Shown here in pieces: positions 16,838 to 24,990 of a stretch of DNA of 64,000 bases. This DNA is from Micromonospora sp. Llam0 (GTDB taxonomy: Bacteria; Actinomycetota; Actinomycetes; Mycobacteriales; Micromonosporaceae): assembly GCF_003751085.1 (NCBI RefSeq), contig NZ_RJJY01000001.1, positions 3,968,001 through 4,032,000 of the forward strand, given 5' to 3'. Numbering within the stretch: position 1 is the first letter of the stretch; every line of letters starts with the position of its first letter. The position numbers were made by a program, and so were the translations under genes. The notes beneath the pieces were generated by a model. It made no database searches and was not told the origin of the DNA. It worked only from the letters and a program-made list of their open reading frames with translations.

Positions 16838-18982
16838 TTGACCGACGCCACCACGTTGGACCAGGAGATCGCCGCCGAGCAGCGGCACGTCGACCGGGTG
16901 TACGCCCGGTTGGCGCAGCTACGCCGGGACGCGGTACGCGCCGAGCGGGACGGCTACCGCCTCGCCCGGGTCGGCAACGTCGGGGCGCTGGTGGAGCGCG
17001 ACGCGATGGTCTTCCACGCGGCCCGGCGGCGGCATCTGCTCGACGCCGAGCACGAAGGGCTGGTGTTCGGCCGGCTCGATCTGCGCGACGGCGCGGTGCT
17101 GCACGTGGGCCGGCTCGGGGTGCGCGGTGAGCGGTCCGAGCCGCTGCTGATCGACTGGCGTGCCCCGGCCGCCGCCGCGTTCTACCAGGCGACGCCGGCC
17201 CGACCGCAGGGCGTGGTGCGGCGACGCACCATCCAGTCCCGGGGGGAGCGGGTCACCGGCGTCTCCGACGACCTGCTCGATCCGGCAGCCGCGCCGGCCG
17301 GGATGCGGGTGGTCGGCGACGGCGCGCTGCTGGCCACCCTGGCCCGGGCCAAGGGACGTGGGATGCGCGACATCGTGGCCACCATCCAACAGGAGCAGGA
17401 CCAGGCCATCCGGTCCCCCGCCGCCGGGGTGACGATCGTCTCGGGCGGCCCCGGCACCGGCAAGACCGCGGTCGCGCTGCACCGGGCGGCGTACCTGCTC
17501 TATTCGGACCGGAGCCGGTTCGCCGGCGGCGGCATCCTGGTCGTCGGCCCGACCGGGGTCTTCGTCGAGTACATCGCCGCGGTGCTGCCCGCCCTGGGTG
17601 AGGAGAGCGCCACCCTGAGGTCGCTGGGGTCGCTGCTGCCGGGGGTGTCGGCGACCCGGACGGATCCGGCGGCGGTCGCCGTGGTGAAGGGGTCGCTACG
17701 GATGCGGCGGGTGCTGGAACGGGCGGTACGTGACGCGGTACCGGACGGGCCGACCGAGCTACGGCTGCTCTACCGGGGGCAGTTGCTGCGGCTGCGCGGC
17801 CCGGAACTGGACGGTGTCCGGGCCCGCGCGCTGCCCCGGGGCGCACGGCGCAACGAGGTCCGGCGGGCCGGTATCGACGGGTTGTTCGAGGCGTTGTGGG
17901 CGCAGGCCCGGCAGTTGGTGGCCCCGGCCCGGCTGCCCGGCCAGGCCGAGTTCGAGGACGAGTTGTCGGACCGGGACGATTTCCGGGACTTCCTGCGGGC
18001 CTGGTGGCCCCGGCTGCTGCCGCGACACGTGCTGGGCTGGTTGGCCCGGCCGGACCGGCTGCGTCGGTACGCACGGGGCGTGCTCGACCCGGCCGAGATC
18101 ACGGTGCTGGCCGACGCGTTCGGTGAACTGGCGGACCACGGGCCGACCATCGCGGACGTGGCGCTGCTGGACGAGTTGGACGAACTGCTCGGCCGGCCGC
18201 CGCAGCCCCGCCGCCGGCACCGGGATCCGTTCCAGGTGGCCGGCGGGGTCCGTGAGGTGACGACCTTCGCCGACCGGGAGCGGGCGGCCCGCGCCACCGC
18301 CCGGGAGCGGCCGGCCGACTACCGGGAGTACGCCCACGTGGTGGTCGACGAGGCGCAGGACGTGTCGCCGATGCAGTGGCGGATGATCGGGCGCCGGGGC
18401 CGGCTCGCCTCCTGGACGGTGGTCGGGGATCCGGCGCAGACCGCGTGGACCGGGAATCCGGCCGAACTCACCCAGGCCCGGGACCGGGCGTTGGGGCGGC
18501 GGCCGCGGCGGGAATTCCAGCTGACCACGAACTACCGCAACCCGGCGGAGATCTTCGAACTGGCCGCCGGGGTGATCCGCGAGGTCGCTCCGGACGCCCC
18601 GTTGCCGACTGCGGTCCGATCGACCGGGGTGGCGCCGCGCCGGGACCGGGTATCTGCGGCGGTGCTGCCGGCTGCAGTCCGCGCCGCGACCGCCGAGATG
18701 CTGGCAGCGGTGGAGGGGACGGTCGGGGTGATCGCCGCAGTGGCCCGGCGCGACGAGGTCGCCGGCTGGCTCGCCGAGCAGGCGACCTCGCGGCTGCAGG
18801 TGGTGTCGAGCCTGCAGGCGAAGGGCATGGAGTACGACGCGGTGGTGCTGGTGGCCGGTGACGAGATCCGTGCCGAGTCCGAGGCCGGGGTACGCACGCT
18901 CTACGTCGCGCTCTCCCGGGCGACGCAGCGGCTGGTCACCATCGACTTCGACCCGGAGTCGATTGCACATATTGCTATGTGA
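16838..18982 (+). CDS. HelD-type UvrD-like helicase (RNA polymerase recycling factor)
   Basis: 714 residues from a TTG start after CAGGAGC. The layout is HelD/HelR-like. An N-terminal coiled-coil arm (EIAAEQRHVDRVYARLAQLRRDAVRAERD in register) is followed by a small strand-rich module (LLIDWRAPAAAAFY), then an SF1 helicase domain with Walker A GGPGTGKT at residues 203-210, VVVDEAQDVSPMQ (Walker B) and QLTTNYRNPAEIF. The C-terminus has SSLQAKGMEYDAVVLV and TLYVALSRATQRL. HelD proteins use ATP to pry stalled RNA polymerase off nucleic acid, and actinobacterial HelR members confer rifamycin tolerance. I see no rifamycin-associated inverted repeat upstream. The stop lies in a CACATA/TATGTG inverted repeat. 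Confidence 0.88.
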   Translation: MTDATTLDQEIAAEQRHVDRVYARLAQLRRDAVRAERDGYRLARVGNVGALVERDAMVFHAARRRHLLDAEHEGLVFGRLDLRDGAVLHVGRLGVRGERSEPLLIDWRAPAAAAFYQATPARPQGVVRRRTIQSRGERVTGVSDDLLDPAAAPAGMRVVGDGALLATLARAKGRGMRDIVATIQQEQDQAIRSPAAGVTIVSGGPGTGKTAVALHRAAYLLYSDRSRFAGGGILVVGPTGVFVEYIAAVLPALGEESATLRSLGSLLPGVSATRTDPAAVAVVKGSLRMRRVLERAVRDAVPDGPTELRLLYRGQLLRLRGPELDGVRARALPRGARRNEVRRAGIDGLFEALWAQARQLVAPARLPGQAEFEDELSDRDDFRDFLRAWWPRLLPRHVLGWLARPDRLRRYARGVLDPAEITVLADAFGELADHGPTIADVALLDELDELLGRPPQPRRRHRDPFQVAGGVREVTTFADRERAARATARERPADYREYAHVVVDEAQDVSPMQWRMIGRRGRLASWTVVGDPAQTAWTGNPAELTQARDRALGRRPRREFQLTTNYRNPAEIFELAAGVIREVAPDAPLPTAVRSTGVAPRRDRVSAAVLPAAVRAATAEMLAAVEGTVGVIAAVARRDEVAGWLAEQATSRLQVVSSLQAKGMEYDAVVLVAGDEIRAESEAGVRTLYVALSRATQRLVTIDFDPESIAHIAM
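18966..18981. promoter_or_regulatory. Inverted repeat upstream of the CDF exporter
   Basis: CACATA-TTGC-TATGTG is a perfect 6-bp inverted repeat overlapping the last codons of the helicase gene, about 45 bp before the CDF start. It is AT-rich in a 70% GC context and could be an operator for a metal sensor. No regulator gene is adjacent. Confidence 0.3.
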
Positions 18983-19027
18983 GCATTAGTCTGCTGACGA
19001 AACGCCGGGCAACGGAGGGTGGCAGGC

Positions 19028-19936
19028 GTGGGAGTCGGACACGATCACGGTGCCGGGAGCACCGGCCAGCGACACTACGGGCGCCTCTGGGCCGCCTTCG
19101 TCCTGCTGGCGGTCTTCATGGTCGTCGAGGCGGTCACCGCGCTGGCGACCAGCTCCCTGGCACTGCTGTCCGACGCCGGGCACATGTTCACCGACGTGCT
19201 CGGCATCGGCATGGCGCTCGCGGCGATCGCCGCTACCCGACGACCGACCGGGGAGCCGCAGCGCACCTTCGGCCTCTACCGCCTTGAGGTGCTCGCCGCG
19301 CTGGCGAACGCCGTACTGCTCGCCGGGGTCGCACTCTATGTCCTGGTGGAGGCGGCCCGGCGGTTCGCCGATCCAGAGCCGGTGACGGTCGGCCCGATGC
19401 TGGTGGTGGCGGTCGCCGGACTGCTCGCCAACATCGTCGCCTTCGCCCTGCTGCGCCAGGGGGCCAGGGAGAGCCTCAACGTACGGGGCGCCTACCTGGA
19501 GGTGCTCGGCGACCTACTCGGCTCGGTGGGGGTGCTGGTGGCCGCCACGGTGATCGCCACCACCGGCTGGTGGTACGCCGACCCGCTGGTCGCCGTCGGC
19601 GTCGGGGTGTTCATCCTGCCGCGCACCTGGCGGCTGGCCCGGGCCGCGCTGCGCATCCTGGTGCAGGCGGCACCGGAGCATGTGGAGGTCGACCGGGTCC
19701 GCAGCCGGCTGGCCACTGTGCCGGGCGTCTGCGACGTGCACGACCTGCACGTCTGGACGCTCACCCCGGGCATGGAGGTGGCCTCGGCGCACCTGGCCGT
19801 GACCCCGTCGGCCGACGTCGGCACGGTGCTGCGGGACGCCCGGACGGCCCTGCACGACGAGTTCGGTATCGAGCACGCGACGCTGCAGATCGAGCCGTTG
19901 GCCCCCGCCGACTCCTGTGGACCGGCCGACTGGTGA
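19028..19936 (+). CDS. Cation diffusion facilitator metal exporter
   Basis: 302 residues from the GTG at 19028 (GGAGGG eight bases upstream; a GTG at 19019 is in frame). CDF proteins export Zn2+, Co2+ or Cd2+ by proton antiport. There are six membrane segments, with the metal-site motif LLSDAGHMFTD in TM2. In TM5 the usual H-x-x-x-D is EVLGD (AYLEVLGDLLGSV), so the first ligand is Glu, a variation I believe occurs in actinobacterial members. The N-terminus is His-rich and short (GHDHG). The C-terminal cytoplasmic domain (VPGVCDVHDLHVWTLTPGMEV) has the usual HDLHVW motif. Possibly coupled to the upstream helicase only by proximity. Confidence 0.9.
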   Translation: MGVGHDHGAGSTGQRHYGRLWAAFVLLAVFMVVEAVTALATSSLALLSDAGHMFTDVLGIGMALAAIAATRRPTGEPQRTFGLYRLEVLAALANAVLLAGVALYVLVEAARRFADPEPVTVGPMLVVAVAGLLANIVAFALLRQGARESLNVRGAYLEVLGDLLGSVGVLVAATVIATTGWWYADPLVAVGVGVFILPRTWRLARAALRILVQAAPEHVEVDRVRSRLATVPGVCDVHDLHVWTLTPGMEVASAHLAVTPSADVGTVLRDARTALHDEFGIEHATLQIEPLAPADSCGPADW

Positions 19937-20239
19937 TTAGCGGATGCTTAAGTTTCGTGACCTTACCGCGACGTCGACAGCTACGATCTACGTATATTCC
20001 TGATTTTTCTGGACATAACACGGCTATCAATACCGGGACGGCGACCCGGGGAACCGGTAGTCTCGGCCCCGGTCTCCGCTCGGGCGGCGCCCCTCCGGCG
20101 CCCGCGGATGCCGTCGCCTAATCGCCGTACGGCGAGCCGGGGAACCACGTACCTGGGGTGCATCCGCGTCACGCGGTAGGGATCTTCCGTCCCGAACCCG
20201 TCAGCTAACCCGGTCGGCGGCTGACGGAAGGAATGCACA
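19937..20239 (+). other. Intergenic region carrying a riboswitch leader
   Basis: 303 bp. The left part contains AT-rich sequence (CTACGTATATTCCTGATTT around 19988) that may hold the promoter. The right part is the c-di-AMP riboswitch described separately. Confidence 0.75.
20109..20229 (+). promoter_or_regulatory. c-di-AMP riboswitch (ydaO/yuaA class)
   Basis: Conserved blocks of the ydaO class appear in order: GTCGCCTAATCGCC, GAGCCGGGGAACCAC, CTGGGGTGCATCC, GCGGTAGGGATC, and CCCGAACCCGTCAGCTAACC followed by CGGTCGGCGG. A closing helix can form between CCGTC (20111-20115) and GACGG (20223-20227). The 3' strand runs straight into the GGAAGGA ribosome-binding site of the next gene. In actinobacteria this riboswitch class controls cell-wall hydrolases such as Rpf proteins, and c-di-AMP binding usually lowers expression. 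Boundaries are approximate. Confidence 0.92.
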
Positions 20240-21385
20240 GTGTCACGCACAGTCCACAGAAAAACCCGATTCGCGTTGTTGGCAGCGTTGACCGCCGCCC
20301 TGATGGCCGTCACCGGCACCCCGATCGGCTCGCCGGCCGGAGCCGCCCTGCCCACGAACCGACCCGACCGGGTCGACGACGAGGGCGGCACCGACAGCCT
20401 GCGCAAGGAGCTCGATGCGGCCTCGAAAGGCTGGATCGACGCCAAGGCGGCGCTCAACCATTCGAAGGGCCGGCAGAAGAAGCTGTCCGAGCAGCTCACC
20501 ACGGTCGGTGCCGAGCTGGAGCAACGAAACAGGAACGTCGGGCACATCGTCGACCGCGCGTACCGCAACGGCCGGCTCGGCCCGGTCTCCGCTCTGCTCA
20601 ACAGCACCTCACCGGAGGGGTTCATCGACCGGGCGGCGGCGCTGAGCGCGGTGACCGCCAACGAGGAGAAGCAGCTCCGCGAGCTGTACCGCACCCGTGA
20701 CCAGGTGACCAGGTCCAAGGCCGCGATCGAGCATGAGATCCGGGAGCAGCAGAAGCAGGTCACCATCATGGACCAGCGCCGCAATCAGGCGGAGCGGGCC
20801 CTGGCCGTCGCGGTCGCCGCCGAGAAGGAGGCGGAGGAGCGGGCGAGGCAGCAGGCGGCGGAGGAGGCCGAGCGGGCCGCCGCCAGCGGATCCTCCGGCT
20901 CAGGATCCTCCGGTTCGTCCGGCTCCGGCTCGTCCGGCTCCGGCTCGGCCAGCGCGTCGGCGACCCCGGCCCCGCGCAACGCCAACGGCTCCTGGCCGGC
21001 CGAGTCGTGCAACGTCGACGACCCCACCACCTCCGGCTGCATCACGCCCCGTACGCTGCACGCCCTGAACCAGGCGAAGGCTGCCGGCTTCACCCGCTAC
21101 GTGTCCTGCTTCCGCAACGGCAGCTCGGGCGAGCACCCCAAGGGCCGGGCGTGTGACTTCGCCGCCCAGCCCAACGGCTTCGGTGGAGTGGCGACCGGCG
21201 GCGACAAGAGCTACGGCGACAACCTCGCGAACTACTACATCAACAACGCCGACCGGCTCGGCGTGCTCTACGTGATCTGGTACAAGCGGATCTGGCTGCC
21301 CAGCAGCGGCTGGAAGACGTACAGCGGCGCAGGCGGCGACCCGTCCAGCGATCACACCAACCACGTGCACCTGTCGGTGTACTGA
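20240..21385 (+). CDS. Secreted coiled-coil LAS-type cell-wall peptidase, c-di-AMP riboswitch controlled
   Basis: 381 residues from a GTG start seven bases after GGAAGGA. An N-terminal signal peptide (LLAALTAALMAVTGTPIGSPAGA) is followed by a long coiled coil (~50-215), as in NlpC/P60- and RipA-type wall hydrolases. Then comes a Ser/Gly linker (~216-240) and a C-terminal domain (~250-381). That domain has HPKGRACD, matching the HxxGxAxD zinc motif of LAS/M15-like peptidases, and a terminal NHVHLSVY supplying the HxH motif. It also has conserved cysteines (CNVDDPTTSGC, SCF). It is probably a peptidoglycan peptidase in the envelope. The riboswitch upstream ties it to c-di-AMP, a signal for osmotic and wall homeostasis. 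The exact bond cleaved is unknown. Confidence 0.85.
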   Translation: MSRTVHRKTRFALLAALTAALMAVTGTPIGSPAGAALPTNRPDRVDDEGGTDSLRKELDAASKGWIDAKAALNHSKGRQKKLSEQLTTVGAELEQRNRNVGHIVDRAYRNGRLGPVSALLNSTSPEGFIDRAAALSAVTANEEKQLRELYRTRDQVTRSKAAIEHEIREQQKQVTIMDQRRNQAERALAVAVAAEKEAEERARQQAAEEAERAAASGSSGSGSSGSSGSGSSGSGSASASATPAPRNANGSWPAESCNVDDPTTSGCITPRTLHALNQAKAAGFTRYVSCFRNGSSGEHPKGRACDFAAQPNGFGGVATGGDKSYGDNLANYYINNADRLGVLYVIWYKRIWLPSSGWKTYSGAGGDPSSDHTNHVHLSVY

Positions 21386-21394
21386 CGTCGCGCA

Positions 21395-21436
21395 TGCGGG
21401 GGCGGACGGTCACGTCGGTGGCCGTCCGCCCCCGCA
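21395..21436 (+). terminator. Hairpin terminator
   Basis: TGCGGGGGCGGACGG (21395-21409) pairs perfectly with CCGTCCGCCCCCGCA (21422-21436), 15 bp with a 12-base loop, ten bases after the peptidase stop. Confidence 0.85.
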
Positions 21437-21602
21437 CGACCATGATCCGACGACCCCTCCGGCTCGATGGTGATCCCCCGAATCGCCGCAGCGCATTGCC
21501 GGAACACGATTCCTGTCAGCATCGATAATCGACGCGCAGGAGCCTCGGGCAGCGCCGAAAGACCGATCGGCATATCGTCCGACGGTCCCTGGCGACCACG
21601 CG

Positions 21603-21612
21603 AGAGCGCTCT
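21603..21612. promoter_or_regulatory. LacI/CebR-like operator, distal copy
   Basis: AGAGCGCTCT, a perfect palindrome with the GAGCGCTC core of CebR-type LacI-family operators that control polysaccharide-degrading enzymes in actinomycetes. It is the weaker of two copies 67 bp apart centre to centre. Confidence 0.6.
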
Positions 21613-21668
21613 ATCGACACGCGGTCACATCTGGCTCACGCAGGGAACCTTGCCCCTCCCCTCACCAA

Positions 21669-21680
21669 GAGAGCGCTCTC
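21669..21680. promoter_or_regulatory. LacI/CebR-like operator, proximal copy
   Basis: GAGAGCGCTCTC, a perfect 12-bp palindrome about 190 bp before the GH81 start and followed by AT-rich sequence (AGATATATAGCAGC). It likely represses or controls the glucanase according to beta-glucan oligosaccharide supply. Confidence 0.7.
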
Positions 21681-21867
21681 ACAGAGATATATAGCAGCAA
21701 CGGCGTAGCTGTCAACCGACCGCCCCGCACCCGTACCGGATGCACGAAACTTCATGTCGGGATATTGACAGAAGCCCGCATCTCTGATGACCTCCTGGCA
21801 ATAACTCATTAATGGGCGTGAAATTTATCGCGATCGTGGACCGCGCCCTACCCAACCCGGAGGCACC

Positions 21868-24825
21868 ATGAACCTGTCGATCCGTGGCGCGCGAACAGGT
21901 CGTACGCCGCGCCGGATCCTGGCAGCCACCACCGTGACGGCGCTGGCCGCCACCGGACTGATCTTCGGCGTACTGCGCACCGCCGACGCCGCCACCGTCG
22001 GCGCCGGCAGCTACACCACCACCCGCCCGGCGGGCGCGGCCGCCCCGACCGCCTGCGGCAACATCTCCGCCAACCCCCGGCAGTACGTCACGGGCAACGC
22101 CCCGGCGGGCGCGGTGCCGACCAACGACTGGTGGTCGTCGCTGCTGTTCAAGCGGTACGACTGCGCGTACTCCGACCCGCTGCACGCCCACCCGATGTCG
22201 GTCCAGCCGACCTCCGGCGGGCTCGGCGTCTCCTACACCACCGAGGCGGCGATCTCCGGCACGTCGACCGGCGTCGGCGAGTACCACTACCCGTACACCC
22301 GGGAGTTCACCCTCGGCGTCGCCGGGCTCAACGCCCCGGACGTCAAGGTCGACGGCTGGACCGACTGGACCGTCAGCCCGTACTGGTCCGACGGCGCCCG
22401 CACGCTGCGCACCACCGTCGGACACGGGCTGCCGTTCGTGTACGCCCAGGTCACCGGCGGCAACGCACAGCTGTCGTTCCCCGGCACCCCGACGGTCTGG
22501 CACCACAGCGGCAGCCGGGTCGGCTTCTCGATGCGCGGCCACGACTACGTCGCCTACGCCCCCAGCGGCGCGACCTGGACCGTCGCCGGGACCACGATCA
22601 GCTCCACCCTCGCCGGTCGGGGGTACTTCTCCGTCGCGCTGCTGCCGACCGGCGCCGGCACCAGCGCCGCGCGGCGTACCGCTTTGATGGACAGCTACGG
22701 CCGGTACGCCCACTCGCACGTCACCGGCACCCGGGTCAGCTGGAGCTACGACCAGGCCGGCAGCACGGTCGACGCCACCTACAGCTTCACCACCACCGCC
22801 CGTGAAGGATCGGCCAGCGGCACCGTCGTCTCGCTCTACCCCCACCAGTGGAAGCACCTCGACGGCGGCAGTCCGATCGCGGAGACCTACGTGTCGGCCC
22901 GGGGTCCGATGCGCAACCTGGTCGGCGCGACGTCGTTCCGGACCGCGATGCGCTTCCACGGCGTACTGCCGGAGGTGCCGGCGGTGGCCACCAGCGCCGG
23001 TGCCGACCTCGCCACGCTCACCGCCCACCTGGACCAGGCCACGTCCGGCGACCCGCTCGCCAGCTTCGACAACGACACCTACTGGACCGGCAAGGCACTC
23101 GGCCGGGCCGCCCGGCTGGCCGAGATCGCCGACCAGCTCGGCCGCACCGCGCAACGCGACCACCTGCTCACCGCGATCCGGAACCGGCTGACCGACTGGT
23201 TCACCGCCAGCCCCGGCAAGTCCCAACGGGTGTTCTTCTACGACCAGGCCTGGGGCACCCTGGTCGGCTACCCCGCCTCGTACGGCTCCGACACCGACCT
23301 CAACGACCACCACTTCCACTACGGCTACTACATCGCCGCCGCCGCGACGCTGGCCAAGTTCGACCCCACCTGGGCGTCGACCAACCAGTACGGCGGCATG
23401 GTCAACCTGCTGATCCGCGACGCCAACAGCTGGGACCGCAACGACCCGATGTTCCCGTTCCTGCGCGACTTCGACATCTACGCCGGCCATGACTGGGCCG
23501 CCGGGCACGGCGCGTTCTTCGCCGGCAACAACCAGGAGTCGTCCTCGGAGGGGATGAACTTCGCCAACGCCCTGATCCAGTGGGGCCTGGCCACCGGCAA
23601 CACCGCGATCCGCGACGCCGGGCTGTACATCTACACCACCCAGTCGGCGGCCATCCAGGAATACTGGTTCGACTCCTCGGACACCAACTTCCCGGCCGCC
23701 TTCGGGCACCGGTCAGTCGGCATGGTCTGGGGCGACGGCGGGGCGTACGCCACCTGGTTCAGCGCCGAACCGGAGATGATCCAGGGCATCAACATGCTGC
23801 CGGTCACCGGTGGCTCGCTCTACCTCGGCTACCGGCCGGACTACATCGCCACCAACTGGAACGCGCTGGTCACCAACAACGGGGGGCCGCCGACGGTCTG
23901 GCAGGACATCCTCTGGTCCTTCCGGGCACTCGGTGACGCCAACGCCGCTCTGACCAGTCTGCGAGCCAATCCCAACTACCCGGTCGAGGAGGGCGAGAGC
24001 CGGGCGCACACGTTCCACTGGGTGCGCAACCTGGCAGCGTTGGGCCGGGTCGACACCGGCGTCACCGCGAACACTCCGTTGTACGCGGTGTTCAACCGCA
24101 ACGGTGCCCGCACCTACGTGGCGAGCAACATCACCGCTTCACCGGTCACGGTCACCTTCTCCGACGGCACCCGGATGACCGTGCCGGCCGGGCGGACCGC
24201 CACCACCGGGGCGCATACCTGGAGTGGTGGCAACGCCACCGGCGCCCCGACCAGCCCGAACCCGTCGCCGAGCCTGTCCCCCACGCCGCCGACCTCGCCC
24301 ACGCCGGACCCGACCACCCCGCCGGTCGCCTCGGACCTGTTCCATCTGCGGTCCGCCGGGGTGCTGAGCAACACCGCCGGGACGAACGCGACGACGGTCA
24401 CGGTGCCATCGGCCGGCGGCGCGAACTACGACGGCACGCCGCACAACCCGGTCACCTTCCGGGCCTGTGGGTTGACCGGTGCGTACCGGTCGACGGCCAC
24501 CACGTTCGACCTCCAGGTGGACGCGGGTACCTCGGTCGGTGCGGGTATCCAGGCCCGGGTGTCGTACGACTTCACCGGCTCCGGCAGCTACGGCCGTACG
24601 GAGACCTACCACTACTTCGCCACCGACCCGGTGCCCGGCACCGAGTCCTACCGGCAGAGCGCCGGGCTGCGGTCCGCCTCAGGCGAGTTCCGGGCGATGA
24701 GCAACGGGTGCGTCCGGCTGGAGTTGTGGAACGCGATCGGTAACGCACCGACCACGGTTCGGGTCGACGCGGCGAGCACCGGTGCCAGCCAGTCGACCCT
24801 GCGGGTGCCGTTCCGAATCGGCTGA
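21868..24825 (+). CDS. Secreted GH81 endo-beta-1,3-glucanase with C-terminal glucan-binding module
   Basis: 985 residues, ATG preceded by CCCGGAGG. A signal peptide (~30-45) is followed by the GH81 catalytic region (~50-760). Recognisable blocks are TNDWWSSLLFKRYDCAYSDP, the catalytic-acid region LNDHHFHYGYYI, and GNNQESSSEGMNF, which holds the conserved glutamates. A Pro/Ser/Thr linker (PTSPNPSPSLSPTPPTSPTP) joins a C-terminal ~160-residue beta-rich domain with two cysteines (FRACGL, SNGCVRLE), probably a beta-1,3-glucan-binding module (CBM56-like, tentative). The enzyme should cleave laminarin, callose or fungal wall glucan outside the cell. Two GAGCGCTC-core palindromes upstream suggest LacI-type control. 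Confidence 0.92.
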   Translation: MNLSIRGARTGRTPRRILAATTVTALAATGLIFGVLRTADAATVGAGSYTTTRPAGAAAPTACGNISANPRQYVTGNAPAGAVPTNDWWSSLLFKRYDCAYSDPLHAHPMSVQPTSGGLGVSYTTEAAISGTSTGVGEYHYPYTREFTLGVAGLNAPDVKVDGWTDWTVSPYWSDGARTLRTTVGHGLPFVYAQVTGGNAQLSFPGTPTVWHHSGSRVGFSMRGHDYVAYAPSGATWTVAGTTISSTLAGRGYFSVALLPTGAGTSAARRTALMDSYGRYAHSHVTGTRVSWSYDQAGSTVDATYSFTTTAREGSASGTVVSLYPHQWKHLDGGSPIAETYVSARGPMRNLVGATSFRTAMRFHGVLPEVPAVATSAGADLATLTAHLDQATSGDPLASFDNDTYWTGKALGRAARLAEIADQLGRTAQRDHLLTAIRNRLTDWFTASPGKSQRVFFYDQAWGTLVGYPASYGSDTDLNDHHFHYGYYIAAAATLAKFDPTWASTNQYGGMVNLLIRDANSWDRNDPMFPFLRDFDIYAGHDWAAGHGAFFAGNNQESSSEGMNFANALIQWGLATGNTAIRDAGLYIYTTQSAAIQEYWFDSSDTNFPAAFGHRSVGMVWGDGGAYATWFSAEPEMIQGINMLPVTGGSLYLGYRPDYIATNWNALVTNNGGPPTVWQDILWSFRALGDANAALTSLRANPNYPVEEGESRAHTFHWVRNLAALGRVDTGVTANTPLYAVFNRNGARTYVASNITASPVTVTFSDGTRMTVPAGRTATTGAHTWSGGNATGAPTSPNPSPSLSPTPPTSPTPDPTTPPVASDLFHLRSAGVLSNTAGTNATTVTVPSAGGANYDGTPHNPVTFRACGLTGAYRSTATTFDLQVDAGTSVGAGIQARVSYDFTGSGSYGRTETYHYFATDPVPGTESYRQSAGLRSASGEFRAMSNGCVRLELWNAIGNAPTTVRVDAASTGASQSTLRVPFRIG

Positions 24826-24860
24826 TCCGACCGCTTCAGGAGATCGACTGCCGGAGGAGG

Positions 24861-24900
24861 AGGAACCCTTTCCCGACGCGCGGCGCCGGGAAAGGGTCCT
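24861..24900. terminator. Hairpin terminator after GH81
   Basis: ACCCTTTCCCG (24865-24875) pairs with CGGGAAAGGGT (24887-24897), extended by AGG/CCT on the outside with a bulge. It lies between the converging GH81 and kinase genes. Confidence 0.75.
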
Positions 24901-24990
24901 CGCCGTCGACGATGCCGGACGTGCCGGGGCGACGGAGTCACTTCCCGGATATCCGCCATATCTTGCACAATCCCCCGGAATGACCGACAA

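Larger units (their letters stand above)
21386..21867 (+). other. Intergenic control region of the GH81 gene
   Basis: 482 bp. Holds a terminator for the preceding gene (21395-21436), two palindromic operators (21603-21612 and 21669-21680), and an AT-rich stretch with TTGACA near 21765 ahead of the GH81 start. No gene is convincing here. Confidence 0.75.

Noticed and set aside
21712..23709. 665-codon open frame antisense to the GH81 gene.
   Set aside because: Composition is Gly/Val/Arg-rich with no domain; it is the usual shadow of a high-GC gene whose sense strand has clear homology.
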